Part shown: one piece after another, positions 1 to 9,880 of the stretch
Position numbering within the stretch: position 1 is the stretch's first letter
Layout of the letters: each line of letters begins with the position of its first letter
Source: a virus
IMG/VR virus record: IMGVR_UViG_3300037963_002224
Location: 1-29,246 of that record
DNA length: 29,246 nt
Direction: 5' to 3' (one strand)
Made by a program: the position numbers and the translations under genes
Notes under the pieces: generated by a model
What the model was told of the DNA's origin: nothing
The model's input: the letters and a program-made list of their open reading frames with translations, nothing else
Databases searched by the model: none

Positions 1-1
1 A

Positions 2-268
2 CGTTTGTGCTCTGTTTTCATAACCAAACCTAGCGATCTTACGTATACCTAATGCTAGATTATAGTCGTATGGTGTTTGTATTGTAGCTGTTTCAAGTCC
101 ATTTGTAACTGAAAACGTTTCTACATCAGATATAGAAGTACCACCATTTGCCGCGGCATAAAACGTAGCAAACTTAAAGTATTTCTTTAAATTTACTTGA
201 GCACAACAGTCTTTTGGAGCAGCGCAAGATGTTATGATTACCAGTAATATTATTAGTATTTTCTTCAT
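2..268 (-). CDS. Predicted exported protein (lipoprotein or signal-peptide beta-barrel-like), 3' end off the left edge
   Basis: This ORF is too short and too close to the edge to be listed as a long ORF, but it reads open for 89 codons from an ATG at 268-266 to the window edge. It starts MKKILIILLVIITSC, a short basic N-terminus followed by a hydrophobic core and a lipobox-like ITSC. A second possible cleavage site is A|Q in CCAQVNL, a common flavobacterial signal peptidase I position. The mature part (KKYFKFATFYAAANGG..., later LGIRKIARFGYEN) is rich in aromatic and beta-prone residues, like an outer-membrane or surface protein. I recall similar proteins in marine flavobacterial phages but cannot name a function. 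It starts 30 bp after the giant gene's stop, with only AAAAAG-type purines upstream of the ATG. Export from the cytoplasm is the safest inference; virion attachment, entry exclusion and lysis are all open. Confidence 0.75.
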   Translation of the reverse strand, partial: MKKILIILLVIITSCAAPKDCCAQVNLKKYFKFATFYAAANGGTSISDVETFSVTNGLETATIQTPYDYNLALGIRKIARFGYENRAQT

Positions 269-298
269 ATCTTTTTAATCACTTGTTTTTATTGTTTT

Positions 299-3200
299 TT
301 ACTGATGAGCGTAGCACCTGCCAGATTTGTTTTCAGTTCTATTCTTACATCTAGGGCCTTTACCTTTTCTTGTAAACGCAGAGCATTGAACTTCTCTAGC
401 TTCTCTTTCTTTTCTTAACCTTTCTTTTTCTTTCTGCTTTTCTATTTTTTCCTCCTCTTTTTTCTTTTGTCTTATTTCTTCTATTTCACCCCTAGCGTTT
501 ATAACCTCTTGGTTTCTTACGCCAACATCCCAAGTGTTCCAACCAAGCAACATAGCTATACGTTGCCAAGTAGCATTATCACTATTAGCTGCTTCACGTA
601 AGTTCATAATTTTCTTATATAATCTATCTGTAGGTATGTTAGTTAATGCAGATATTGTTTGAGTAATAGGTGACCATATAGGATTATCTATATCAAACGT
701 GTCCATGTGTTCTATTTCTCTACGTTTAAACTTATAAGTTCTAAGACCTGTATTTACCTTTCTAACTTTACTACCAACAGGTGGAGATATTTGTAACATC
801 TCAAGTATTATAGCAGCAGTGTCCATACGGAAACCTTTTTGATTTTCCTCTACAAACTTCATTATCATATTTTTAAGTGTAGCAACAACTGCGCCAGCAA
901 CTCCAATACCACGTAAGAAAGAATCAACAACACCGTTAGCAAGTCTTAATGTAGCTCTATCTTTTTCTTCAGCTTTCTTTTTATCTTTTTCTTCATCTTC
1001 ATCATCGAACATGTATTTAAACAGTGCTTGTTGTAATGAACCAAATATTATATTTTGTATAGCACCATAATACATTATTTTAGATATATTTGTTTTAGCA
1101 TCACCTCTACCATTTTTAAGATCAAGTATAGCTTTTTTAGTTAACCTAGCATATTGCATTGGTGTATTTTGGAAAGCAAGTATTAATCTACCAAGTGGTG
1201 AAGCTTGTTGTGAAGAGATCATATCAGGTCTAGAAGACTGTTGAGTTTCTTCAGTTATTTTCTGGAAGTCAGTAAATGCTTTCGCTTCAGCTTCAGCTTT
1301 TGACATACCTTGTTTCATGTATGTTTTTATTCTATTTCTATAAAAAGTAGCACCACCAGAAGCAATAGCAAAGCTATCTGCAATTTGCGTAGGTAAAAAC
1401 CCAAACTCTAACAATTTATTTAAAACACCACTAACACCGTTTCTCTCTGCCATTTGTGCTATTTCATTTTCACTAACAGATCTTTGGTTACCAGCACGTC
1501 TTTGCTTTAACATGTCTGAATTAAATAGATACGCAAAGTCTTTCCAAAACTGTTTTTGGTTTGCAAATGCAGCTGCAGCTTTAGCTGGATTATTATCTGA
1601 CCAGTTTATGAAGTTTATTGTTGATAACGTTTGTAGCACGGCTGATCTACCGTTAAAGAACATGATAGCACCAACAGAGTTGTTAACCCAATTTGTAAAT
1701 TGATTAGTTAGTTTGTTAGTACCAAAGTTTCTGTTAGTACCATTTTCCATACGCCATAGTATATCTTCCATAGCATCTCTCCAATTAGTACCTAACGCAG
1801 CTTCTAGCTTGTTCATTAAAGGACCATCTAATCTATTACCTTTCCAGTCACCAAATAGTTTTTGTCTGTTTTCAATAAACTCACTTAACATATCCTTACG
1901 ACTATCACCTTGTGTCATCATGTAAAGATCCATTGCAACTGTACTTGTTAACCAAGTTTCTGAAGGCGTTACATAGCTAGGATTTTTAGTAATTCTTAAT
2001 ATACCATTTGCATAATCAATCATTTCTTGATCTGCATTAATAGCTTTGTTTATTTGTTTAATGTCTGTTTTTGATATACCAGGAACTTCAACACCAGCTT
2101 TTGTCCACATCCAAACTCTAATACCTTGATCGTAAGTAAACTCTGTTCCAGGTATTTTTTTGTTTAACTTTCTTTTTGCCTTTGGCATAAGCTTATTTAA
2201 AGCTTTATAATCTACAGATAAACCTTGAGCCATGCGATTCATTTGTTCTACACCTCTAGAGTATGGATCAAACAATACATCTTTAAAAAACTGCATGTCA
2301 GCATCACCTTTAGCTCCTTTACCTAACAATGGATACATTAAACCTTTAAAATCTTCTGCGCTAGGCGGTATAAAAAACTTCCATCTACCTTTCTTTTTAC
2401 CAATAAGTTTGGCTTTAGCTTCAGAATATTCTTTGTACTCAGCAATACCAAGGTTTCTAGCAATCATTTCGTTTAAAGTAGAGGCCTCAGATTTACTTCT
2501 TAAAGTAGCTTGTCTAACTTTTGACTTAACATCAAACTGATCTAATATATTTTTAACAGCTTGTACGTTTTTAAGAGCATCATCAGCAAAGTAAAAATCA
2601 TTATAACCTTCAGCCGCTTTGTCAGCAACCCATAATGCTTTTGCTTCAGCCGTACTATTACCTAAACCAGTTATATTGTTTATAGGTATATCAAGACCGT
2701 TATCTTTTAAAAATTTATGTATAGCTTTTTGAGCTTCTTGAGGTCTTGCTGTTAATATAAATATATCGTTAGTACCAAATTTTTCTTGTAACTTTAAAGC
2801 TTTTTTAAATAGTGGTGCTATCTTACCATCAATAACCTTGTTAAATTGTGAAAAGTCAAACTTATAACCAAGATCAGCTAAGCTTTCGTATTCGGCAGCA
2901 TATTGCGCAGGTGTTAACGTACCAGTTGTACCGTCTGGTCTTGTAAACTCAACTAAAGATTTGCTTGTAGCAAGCGTGTCGTCAAAATCTAATACACTTA
3001 TGCCTTTACGATTAGCCGACTTTAAAGTTCTAGCATCATTATTTAGTTTACCTAACTTTGTTTCTTTTGCTACTTCATCACGCGTTTTAAATAATTTATC
3101 TACACTAATAATATCAGCTATACGTGCGTCAGCTTTTTGACCACTTACGTGATATATTCTTTCTAATATTTTAGGAAAACCTTTTAGTCCTTGGGTTATT

Positions 3201-6200
3201 CTAACATGACCTAGTCTACTTGTTTGTCCTAACTTGTCAATAATGTCCATTACATATTTAGGACCAAAAAACTGCGTATGATCTTTGTGTATATTGTCGA
3301 ACACGCTGTCATTATATTTTCCTTGTATAATAGACGTAATTACATCAGCAGAAGTATTTGCAGAAGCTCCTATATGTTCACCTTTAACAACAAGACCTTT
3401 GTATGTAGCTACGTTTGCAGCTCGCTCAATTTCAGCGTCTGTCATTTTAGGATTCTTTTTTCTTACATCAGCTAACTTTCTATTGTAAACAAATTCATAA
3501 TCATCATATTTACTTAACTTATCTACAAAAGCATCGTAATCAGCATTAATTTCAGCTAATTTAAATTTAGTATTATCAATGTAGTTACCAAACATGAAGT
3601 AATCTATACCACTCAAAGCTCTTGTACCAGAAACAATATTTGTTTGTATTTGAGCAAGTGTTACTAAGTCAATATCTTTTATTTTACCATCTTTATAAGC
3701 TTGATTTATTTTATTCCAAAAATATTTTAAATGACCTAAGTTTGAAATATTTGCTTTTTCAATAGTGTTTTTAATTTTTTCTAATGCAGCAAGCTTTTCA
3801 CTAATAGTAGCGTTACTATGTAGTAAAGGTGTATACATTTTTCTTAGCTTTGTATTTTTCTTATTAGCTAATATTATATCTTGTGATTCGTAACCTGTAT
3901 TGTCGTCAGTTAACTTGCCTTTGTTTTTTAATTGATCTGGGTGAAAAGGAGCTGGGCCATCAAACTTAGCAGAGTTTTTAGCAGCATCTAAAGCTCTGTT
4001 AAAATAACCTAGTATAGCCATATCACCACCTAAAGCATCAATAAAACCTCTATCCATACCGTAATCATTAACTAGCATGTTTACCATTTTAGAGTAACGC
4101 TGTGCATTTGCGTTTGGTTTTTTATCTTTACCTCTAAGTTGATGACCTTTGTTTTTTATCATATCTGCTAGTTCAGCAGGAATACCTGGGTGGTTAGTTA
4201 TTTGTTCTAAAAACTTTATATTATCTTTACTTACGTTACCAGCATAAAGATCTTGTATTATAAGCTCTGCAACGCTACCTAAACCAGGATATTGAGCATC
4301 CAACATAGCAAGTTGTATATCGACCTCTTCAGAATCAAGACCAATATTAACAGCCGTTCTAACAGTTGGTATTATTAATTCTAACATACCACTTTTGTCG
4401 TAGTTTTTAAACAATAACTCTCTGTTTATTACTCTGTCACTTTTTAGCACGTTACCTCTTTCAAGTTGTTCTACGGCTTGTATAACAGCATTATCAGCAA
4501 GTTCACCATATAACAATTCTTGTCTTGATTTAAATATATCAGCAATATCTGTTTCACCAATTAATTGTGATCTAAATTGTTCTAAACCTATTTCTTGAGC
4601 CATAGCTCTAGTTAGTGTGTCAAGACCACCTCTTCTAAGCTCTGTCATTGTAGTACCATTAAAGAACTTTTTAATAATATCTACAGATGTTATATCAGTC
4701 ATAGCCTTAGGGTTACGTCTGATTTTTTGTTTACCATCAGTCATACCTTTGTATGGACCCTCTTCACTTGATCTATAAAAATCTACTTGACCAGGTTTTG
4801 TACCTTTAGTTCTACCTTGGAAGTCTGTTGTCCATACTTTTGTACCATCTTCTTGTATAACTAGCTTTTGTACAGCTTTAGGCAAGTTTTTAGCTAACCA
4901 AGTAGTTGGCATGTGTTTTAATATAAGAGCTTTGTTTTTAGGAGTTTTTAACCACATCTCTACTTCTTGTGGTGTTTTACCCATTGTAGCTTCTATAACT
5001 TGTTGTATAGGATTTTTTTCTTTGTAAAATTCTTTTTTAAGAACTGAAACCAAAGGGCTTACCACAGCATTTTTACCACGTTCTGCGGTTATACTAGGTA
5101 AAATACCTCCTAGGTTTAATTTAACATGGTCTAAGACAGTATTTTGATTTTCTTGACTAAGGGCCAATCCATCAGTAAAAGGTGTTTCAGGGGTTAAAAC
5201 ATTTCCTTCATCATCAAAATCAACATCAGTGTCATCATCTGTTAAAACTCTATTAGCAGTATCTAAATCACTTAAAAATTGATCTTGAACGCCAAGTCTT
5301 TTTGCTAAATCATTAGCTCTTAAATTAAGTCTACTGCTTAAAAACTTATCCATATTTTGTATAGCTGGATCATATTCTCTTATAAGTATATCAGCTGCAT
5401 CAGTTAACAACGTTTCTACATAAGTTTTTCTATCCAAACCTTTTCTAAGCTCTGCAGGTATTCTATCGTAAAGTCTTTTTGTTATACTTTCTATAATACC
5501 ACCTACTTCACTTTCAAAAGCAGATCTTTTATTAGAATTTGTAGTAAACTCACCATCAGAATCCATCATAAACATGTCTGAAATCATTGGTGCTATATCT
5601 GATTTTTTAGGTTTGTTGTTAGTTCTTTGATCTAATATACCTTGTAAGTTAGATTTTGATTTTAATATACCAAGACCACTAATTGTTTCAATGCCTTTTC
5701 TTTTTCTAGCTTCTATTCTAGCTCTAGCCATTGGACTTTCTTTACCTCTTTGAAAGTTTTTTCTAAAATCATTAAAGTAATAAGCTGCAGCTTCAGGTGT
5801 GTTTATTTCAAAATCTGCGTTTACCAAAGCTCTTCCTCTTGTTATAATACCTGGTTTTACTTTAGCAAGCTTTCTTTGCACAACACCATTGTTTACAGTT
5901 CCACCTTCAAGATCAATAGCATCTTCAACATAAGTACCAAATTCCATATGGAACTTTAAATTTTCTTGTGCGTCTTCAAACGGTGATAACCAGTTAACTT
6001 CTGGATCTATAAGTCCAGCATTATCAAACCTTGACATAGCTTGAGCATATATATGCGGAGCATTTTCTTTAATCCATAAAGCTAGATTTTGAGTATAAAC
6101 AGCCATTTCTTGAGGAGTAAAAGCTTTTGTATCAGCAGCGTGTCTAGTTTCATGTGCCCAAACTGTACCAACTTCAAAAGCAGGCATATCTTGGTTTAAT

Positions 6201-9200
6201 AATTTTGTAGCTTGAGAAGCGTCTGCAGCTATTAATATGTTTGGTCCATCTAAATAAGCTCCATTAGTCTCTCCGCTTCTAACCTCTTCGATTAATCTTT
6301 CTAAATTTAACAATTCTTTCTCGCTAAGTTTTTCTTCTTGAGCTAGTTTGCGTATATCATATTCAAAGCCTTTATCACTTACTTGAACAACTCTTGGCGC
6401 TCCTTTTTGTTTATCAAATATTAACTCTGCGTTTATTTGTTGATCTGTATTTTTAGCTATTGCATTACCAGTCATTGCCGCAAATAATCTACCAGCCCTT
6501 AAATAAGCAGCTTCTTCAGCTTTTTTAGCCCTTCTTTGTCTTTTCTTACCATCTTTAGTTCTTGCTAAGGCAAATGGAGCTCCATAAACATCTCTTTCTA
6601 CCATTTGTACTAATTGTGGGTCTTTTTTAGCTTTATTTATTAATGCTTTATTCATGTCAGCTTTAATAGCCTCATGAACCATTAATGTTTTCTCTTGGTC
6701 AGAAAGATCTTTATAACGAGAATCTGTCTTTAAAAAGTTTTCATGAACTACTTGACCTCTTTGTCCCCATGCTTTCCAACCCTCTTTGTAGTTAATAGAG
6801 TTAAATATATTCTTATCAGTGTCTAAAGCGTCTTTTAATCTAGACTCGTAATCTTTTCTAGCCTCACCTTGTAAACTTTCTATGTGTTGCTTTACTTTTT
6901 GCTCTCTAATTTGATAACTATCACCTTCTATTACACCAGCCTCGCCATATATACCGTCTAACACATAACCATTACGCATTAGTTGGCTCATTTTTTTACC
7001 ACCAAGTAAAAGTGTTGCAACTTCATTATTACTTGAAAGTCTAGCTTGTGTGTTTGCTTCAACAACAAGAGCTTCTCTATAAAGATTTTTTTGTACTTCA
7101 TCGGTTGATCTAGCTATTTTCATAGCTAACTCTTCTTGTCTATTTTTAGAGTTTTGATATTTAGCCCTAGCGTTTTGTATATCTGCGTTAAAAAATCTTT
7201 TATGTATAGATGGAACTGCTACACCAGGAATATTCATTGTACCACCTGTAATTATAGAGCTAAATATAACATCTTCCCAACCTTCATAATCAAAATCTCT
7301 ATTTAATATTAAAGCTTCAGACGCGGCGTCACCAAAATGTATAGCAAGCTCTTCAACAACTTCACCAGCAGTTCTAGTTCCTATAGCAGCAAGTGAATTT
7401 GCAATGTAAGCAGTGTTACTAAGTGTTATAGCTTTTGTTATATCAGAAGCAGCACTACTACCTATTAAACCTCTAGCTGTTTTACTAGCGTTAGGTATTG
7501 TACCTAAAGCAAAAGCAATACCACCTTCAATACAACCACTAGCTAAAGACTGTAGTATTATTTGATTATCACTCATATCACCAAGAGCAATAGTTTGTTC
7601 TAATGAAGCTAATCTATTGTAATAATCTTCAGCAGACATATTGTCTTTGTTAGCCATTAACTCTTCTCTTGCTTCTTTAGCATATTCAGCAGCGTTTTGC
7701 TGTATAGTCAAATCAGCTCTTTTACTACCACCAGCATTAATACCAAAAGCAGTTGCTGTTAAAGCACTAGCAATATTATAAGCGCCTGCAGCACTACCAA
7801 GTGCTAAACCAGCAGCTCCTTGAGTTCCCACGGCTAATAAAACGTTTGGCATTTGTTGAGCTAAAGTTATAAGACCTTGTCTACGTAATTGACCGCTTGA
7901 TCTAGCGGTTTTGTAATCCATAGCTTGTTCGTAATATTCTTTACCGTTTAATCTACTAGCGTGCATTGTTATAGCATTTTTATTACCAAATATAGCTGGT
8001 ATACTATAACCTATATTTTCCCAAGCACTACTCCACTCGTTTAACAATATATTTGAAAGATCATTTTCTCTAGTTAATATCTTGTTTATACGTTGGTTGT
8101 CTTGATTGTCTTTCATGAAAGTCATGTACTCTTTAGACCATGCTTTTCTTTCTTGTAAATGTAAATCGCTATAAGCAGCTTCGTTAGAAGCTACTTCGTT
8201 AAATTTTTCTTGATGATATTTTATTGCAGGATTGTCAGGATTATTAGAAAAAGCTTTGTATAAAACAGTACCATCTTTTAATCTTTTCATTTCAACACCA
8301 ACACCATCTTTCTGAGCGTTTAACCTAACTCTTTTTAATTGCTCAATTACTTTTTTCTGATTGTTTACAAATTTATCATCAATTTTAGTTGCAGCTTCTT
8401 TTCTTATCTCACCCTGTTTGTACAAGTCAAACTTTCTACTTTCAGCCCACCAATTAGTTTCTACATCACGTTCACCTTCTCTGTTTTGTTTATTATATAA
8501 TACGTCCCAAGATTTTTTTAAGTTAAACTCATGCTGTTCGTCTATTGAGCCAGCAGCCTGCTTGTCTCTTTGTAGTTTAGCCTGGTCAAATATAATTTTA
8601 TCCTCATCAGATAGCTGCTCTCGTATTTCATCATTAAATACAGTTTCATATCTTGTTTTTTCCCAACCATCAACAGTAACAGGCATTTCTACAGTTCTAG
8701 TGCCAGCGTTAACCATTCTATTTTCTTTTATCTCAGTATTAAGATGTTTTTCAAGTATAGAATAACCTTCTTCAGACATACCGTCTGTTACAATTTTTAA
8801 GTCTGTTTTTGATCTTGGGGATTTTGCGTAGTCTAGGATAGCGTCATCTCTTGTCGCTATATTTGGATTTTTTATTTGTATTTCTTTATATAACTCGGCC
8901 TCACGCTTAGCTATATTAGCTTTAGCGTTATCCATTTTATTTTTTTCTTCGTCTGTAAAAGTATTTTTATCTGCTAAAAACTCTTGTACTTTAGCTGGAG
9001 TACCTTTAAATATAACCTCACCGTCTCTTGTTACAGAATAACCATTTACTCTACCTTCAGCAGCGCTTGCATCTGGTTGTATTGAAACATTTACACCGTT
9101 TTTACTATAAAAATTATTAGCACCATTTAAATCGTCTTGTTCAAAAGAAGTAAATAAACCACCAAGTTTATCAGTATCACTTTTTACACCAGTTAATAAA

Positions 9201-9877
9201 TTATAACCATACTCTCTATTAGCTATCTCTTCTTGATTAGCCACTTTGTCGTCCATCAATTTTTTAACTTTCATCCATTTTTGATAGTTTAACATTTCAG
9301 GACCAGTTAAACCTAATTCTTTTTGAAGTTCTTTGTCAACGTTTTTATTAGTAAAAAAAAGTTCTGGATTATCAAACATATCAGGATCTAAATCTATCTC
9401 TATTTTTTCACCATTTATAGTAAATACAACCTCGCCAGACTGAGCTATTACTTGTGCTTTTCCATCTGTAAAAACATCTCCATAATTTTCATTAAACCAA
9501 TCAACAAGTTCACCTGAGTTTTTGTCTATAAAAGGTTTGAAGTTACCTTCATCAAAAGCCGTCTTTACTAAGTCATTATCAACACCTTCTCCAGCTATCA
9601 TTGCCGATTTATCTAAAGCTTTAGCATTATTAACTTTTTCTAACCTTGCTTTTTCTGCCGCCTCTCTTTCTTTTTGAATCTGCTCGTTATACTTTTTGTC
9701 AGCTGCAATTTGTTTTTTTATTAAGGCATTTTGGTCAGCAACCCAAGCGTTGTTTTTGTCAACCACATATTTATCAAGAGTCTGACGTATGGTAGCGCCA
9801 GGAACTCTGTTTTTATACATGTGCTCATATATTTGCTGCATTTCAGCTTTATGCTGATCGTTTAATTCAAATTTCAT
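299..9877 (-). CDS. Giant multidomain protein (3192 aa), putative virion-delivered polyvalent/internal protein
   Basis: This is the largest gene of the window and has no recognised single function. Visible parts in order: a charged N-terminus with a Lys/Glu-rich helix (about 55-85); hydrophobic Ala/Gly-rich segments (about 665-716 and 770-796) that could contact membranes; a basic patch (KKRQRRAKK, about 1105-1115); an HETRHAAD motif at 1242-1249, fitting a zinc metallopeptidase HExxH; a HAD phosphatase-like domain (about 2290-2465) with DFDDT (D2297, D2299), T2376 in ILTARP and D2432/D2433 in FADDA; a hydrophobic stretch near 2730-2755; a Lys/Glu-rich helix (about 3125-3163); and a terminal Cys/His knuckle (C3165, C3177, C3188, H3191). 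It lies 3 bp after the internal virion-like gene, at the end of the structural block where podoviruses encode ejected proteins. T7 gp16 (1318 aa) is the positional analogue, but no transglycosylase motif is seen. Packaging in the virion and both enzyme activities are inferred. Confidence 0.85.
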   Translation of the reverse strand: MKFELNDQHKAEMQQIYEHMYKNRVPGATIRQTLDKYVVDKNNAWVADQNALIKKQIAADKKYNEQIQKEREAAEKARLEKVNNAKALDKSAMIAGEGVDNDLVKTAFDEGNFKPFIDKNSGELVDWFNENYGDVFTDGKAQVIAQSGEVVFTINGEKIEIDLDPDMFDNPELFFTNKNVDKELQKELGLTGPEMLNYQKWMKVKKLMDDKVANQEEIANREYGYNLLTGVKSDTDKLGGLFTSFEQDDLNGANNFYSKNGVNVSIQPDASAAEGRVNGYSVTRDGEVIFKGTPAKVQEFLADKNTFTDEEKNKMDNAKANIAKREAELYKEIQIKNPNIATRDDAILDYAKSPRSKTDLKIVTDGMSEEGYSILEKHLNTEIKENRMVNAGTRTVEMPVTVDGWEKTRYETVFNDEIREQLSDEDKIIFDQAKLQRDKQAAGSIDEQHEFNLKKSWDVLYNKQNREGERDVETNWWAESRKFDLYKQGEIRKEAATKIDDKFVNNQKKVIEQLKRVRLNAQKDGVGVEMKRLKDGTVLYKAFSNNPDNPAIKYHQEKFNEVASNEAAYSDLHLQERKAWSKEYMTFMKDNQDNQRINKILTRENDLSNILLNEWSSAWENIGYSIPAIFGNKNAITMHASRLNGKEYYEQAMDYKTARSSGQLRRQGLITLAQQMPNVLLAVGTQGAAGLALGSAAGAYNIASALTATAFGINAGGSKRADLTIQQNAAEYAKEAREELMANKDNMSAEDYYNRLASLEQTIALGDMSDNQIILQSLASGCIEGGIAFALGTIPNASKTARGLIGSSAASDITKAITLSNTAYIANSLAAIGTRTAGEVVEELAIHFGDAASEALILNRDFDYEGWEDVIFSSIITGGTMNIPGVAVPSIHKRFFNADIQNARAKYQNSKNRQEELAMKIARSTDEVQKNLYREALVVEANTQARLSSNNEVATLLLGGKKMSQLMRNGYVLDGIYGEAGVIEGDSYQIREQKVKQHIESLQGEARKDYESRLKDALDTDKNIFNSINYKEGWKAWGQRGQVVHENFLKTDSRYKDLSDQEKTLMVHEAIKADMNKALINKAKKDPQLVQMVERDVYGAPFALARTKDGKKRQRRAKKAEEAAYLRAGRLFAAMTGNAIAKNTDQQINAELIFDKQKGAPRVVQVSDKGFEYDIRKLAQEEKLSEKELLNLERLIEEVRSGETNGAYLDGPNILIAADASQATKLLNQDMPAFEVGTVWAHETRHAADTKAFTPQEMAVYTQNLALWIKENAPHIYAQAMSRFDNAGLIDPEVNWLSPFEDAQENLKFHMEFGTYVEDAIDLEGGTVNNGVVQRKLAKVKPGIITRGRALVNADFEINTPEAAAYYFNDFRKNFQRGKESPMARARIEARKRKGIETISGLGILKSKSNLQGILDQRTNNKPKKSDIAPMISDMFMMDSDGEFTTNSNKRSAFESEVGGIIESITKRLYDRIPAELRKGLDRKTYVETLLTDAADILIREYDPAIQNMDKFLSSRLNLRANDLAKRLGVQDQFLSDLDTANRVLTDDDTDVDFDDEGNVLTPETPFTDGLALSQENQNTVLDHVKLNLGGILPSITAERGKNAVVSPLVSVLKKEFYKEKNPIQQVIEATMGKTPQEVEMWLKTPKNKALILKHMPTTWLAKNLPKAVQKLVIQEDGTKVWTTDFQGRTKGTKPGQVDFYRSSEEGPYKGMTDGKQKIRRNPKAMTDITSVDIIKKFFNGTTMTELRRGGLDTLTRAMAQEIGLEQFRSQLIGETDIADIFKSRQELLYGELADNAVIQAVEQLERGNVLKSDRVINRELLFKNYDKSGMLELIIPTVRTAVNIGLDSEEVDIQLAMLDAQYPGLGSVAELIIQDLYAGNVSKDNIKFLEQITNHPGIPAELADMIKNKGHQLRGKDKKPNANAQRYSKMVNMLVNDYGMDRGFIDALGGDMAILGYFNRALDAAKNSAKFDGPAPFHPDQLKNKGKLTDDNTGYESQDIILANKKNTKLRKMYTPLLHSNATISEKLAALEKIKNTIEKANISNLGHLKYFWNKINQAYKDGKIKDIDLVTLAQIQTNIVSGTRALSGIDYFMFGNYIDNTKFKLAEINADYDAFVDKLSKYDDYEFVYNRKLADVRKKNPKMTDAEIERAANVATYKGLVVKGEHIGASANTSADVITSIIQGKYNDSVFDNIHKDHTQFFGPKYVMDIIDKLGQTSRLGHVRITQGLKGFPKILERIYHVSGQKADARIADIISVDKLFKTRDEVAKETKLGKLNNDARTLKSANRKGISVLDFDDTLATSKSLVEFTRPDGTTGTLTPAQYAAEYESLADLGYKFDFSQFNKVIDGKIAPLFKKALKLQEKFGTNDIFILTARPQEAQKAIHKFLKDNGLDIPINNITGLGNSTAEAKALWVADKAAEGYNDFYFADDALKNVQAVKNILDQFDVKSKVRQATLRSKSEASTLNEMIARNLGIAEYKEYSEAKAKLIGKKKGRWKFFIPPSAEDFKGLMYPLLGKGAKGDADMQFFKDVLFDPYSRGVEQMNRMAQGLSVDYKALNKLMPKAKRKLNKKIPGTEFTYDQGIRVWMWTKAGVEVPGISKTDIKQINKAINADQEMIDYANGILRITKNPSYVTPSETWLTSTVAMDLYMMTQGDSRKDMLSEFIENRQKLFGDWKGNRLDGPLMNKLEAALGTNWRDAMEDILWRMENGTNRNFGTNKLTNQFTNWVNNSVGAIMFFNGRSAVLQTLSTINFINWSDNNPAKAAAAFANQKQFWKDFAYLFNSDMLKQRRAGNQRSVSENEIAQMAERNGVSGVLNKLLEFGFLPTQIADSFAIASGGATFYRNRIKTYMKQGMSKAEAEAKAFTDFQKITEETQQSSRPDMISSQQASPLGRLILAFQNTPMQYARLTKKAILDLKNGRGDAKTNISKIMYYGAIQNIIFGSLQQALFKYMFDDEDEEKDKKKAEEKDRATLRLANGVVDSFLRGIGVAGAVVATLKNMIMKFVEENQKGFRMDTAAIILEMLQISPPVGSKVRKVNTGLRTYKFKRREIEHMDTFDIDNPIWSPITQTISALTNIPTDRLYKKIMNLREAANSDNATWQRIAMLLGWNTWDVGVRNQEVINARGEIEEIRQKKKEEEKIEKQKEKERLRKEREAREVQCSAFTRKGKGPRCKNRTENKSGRCYAHQ

Positions 9878-9880
9878 TTA

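Noticed and set aside
4797-4820. TDFQGRT in the giant protein (about residue 1687), similar to the TxxGR motif of single-subunit RNA polymerases
   Set aside because: The other polymerase motifs (a Lys/Tyr finger motif and an HD-type motif) are not found in sensible spacing, so a virion RNA polymerase is not supported.
8361-8765. Plus-strand ORFs such as this 134-codon one, and others at 12915-13265 and 16757-17116
   Set aside because: They lie opposite long continuous minus-strand genes, have Ser/Cys/Leu-rich shadow composition and no leader context, so they are mirror frames.
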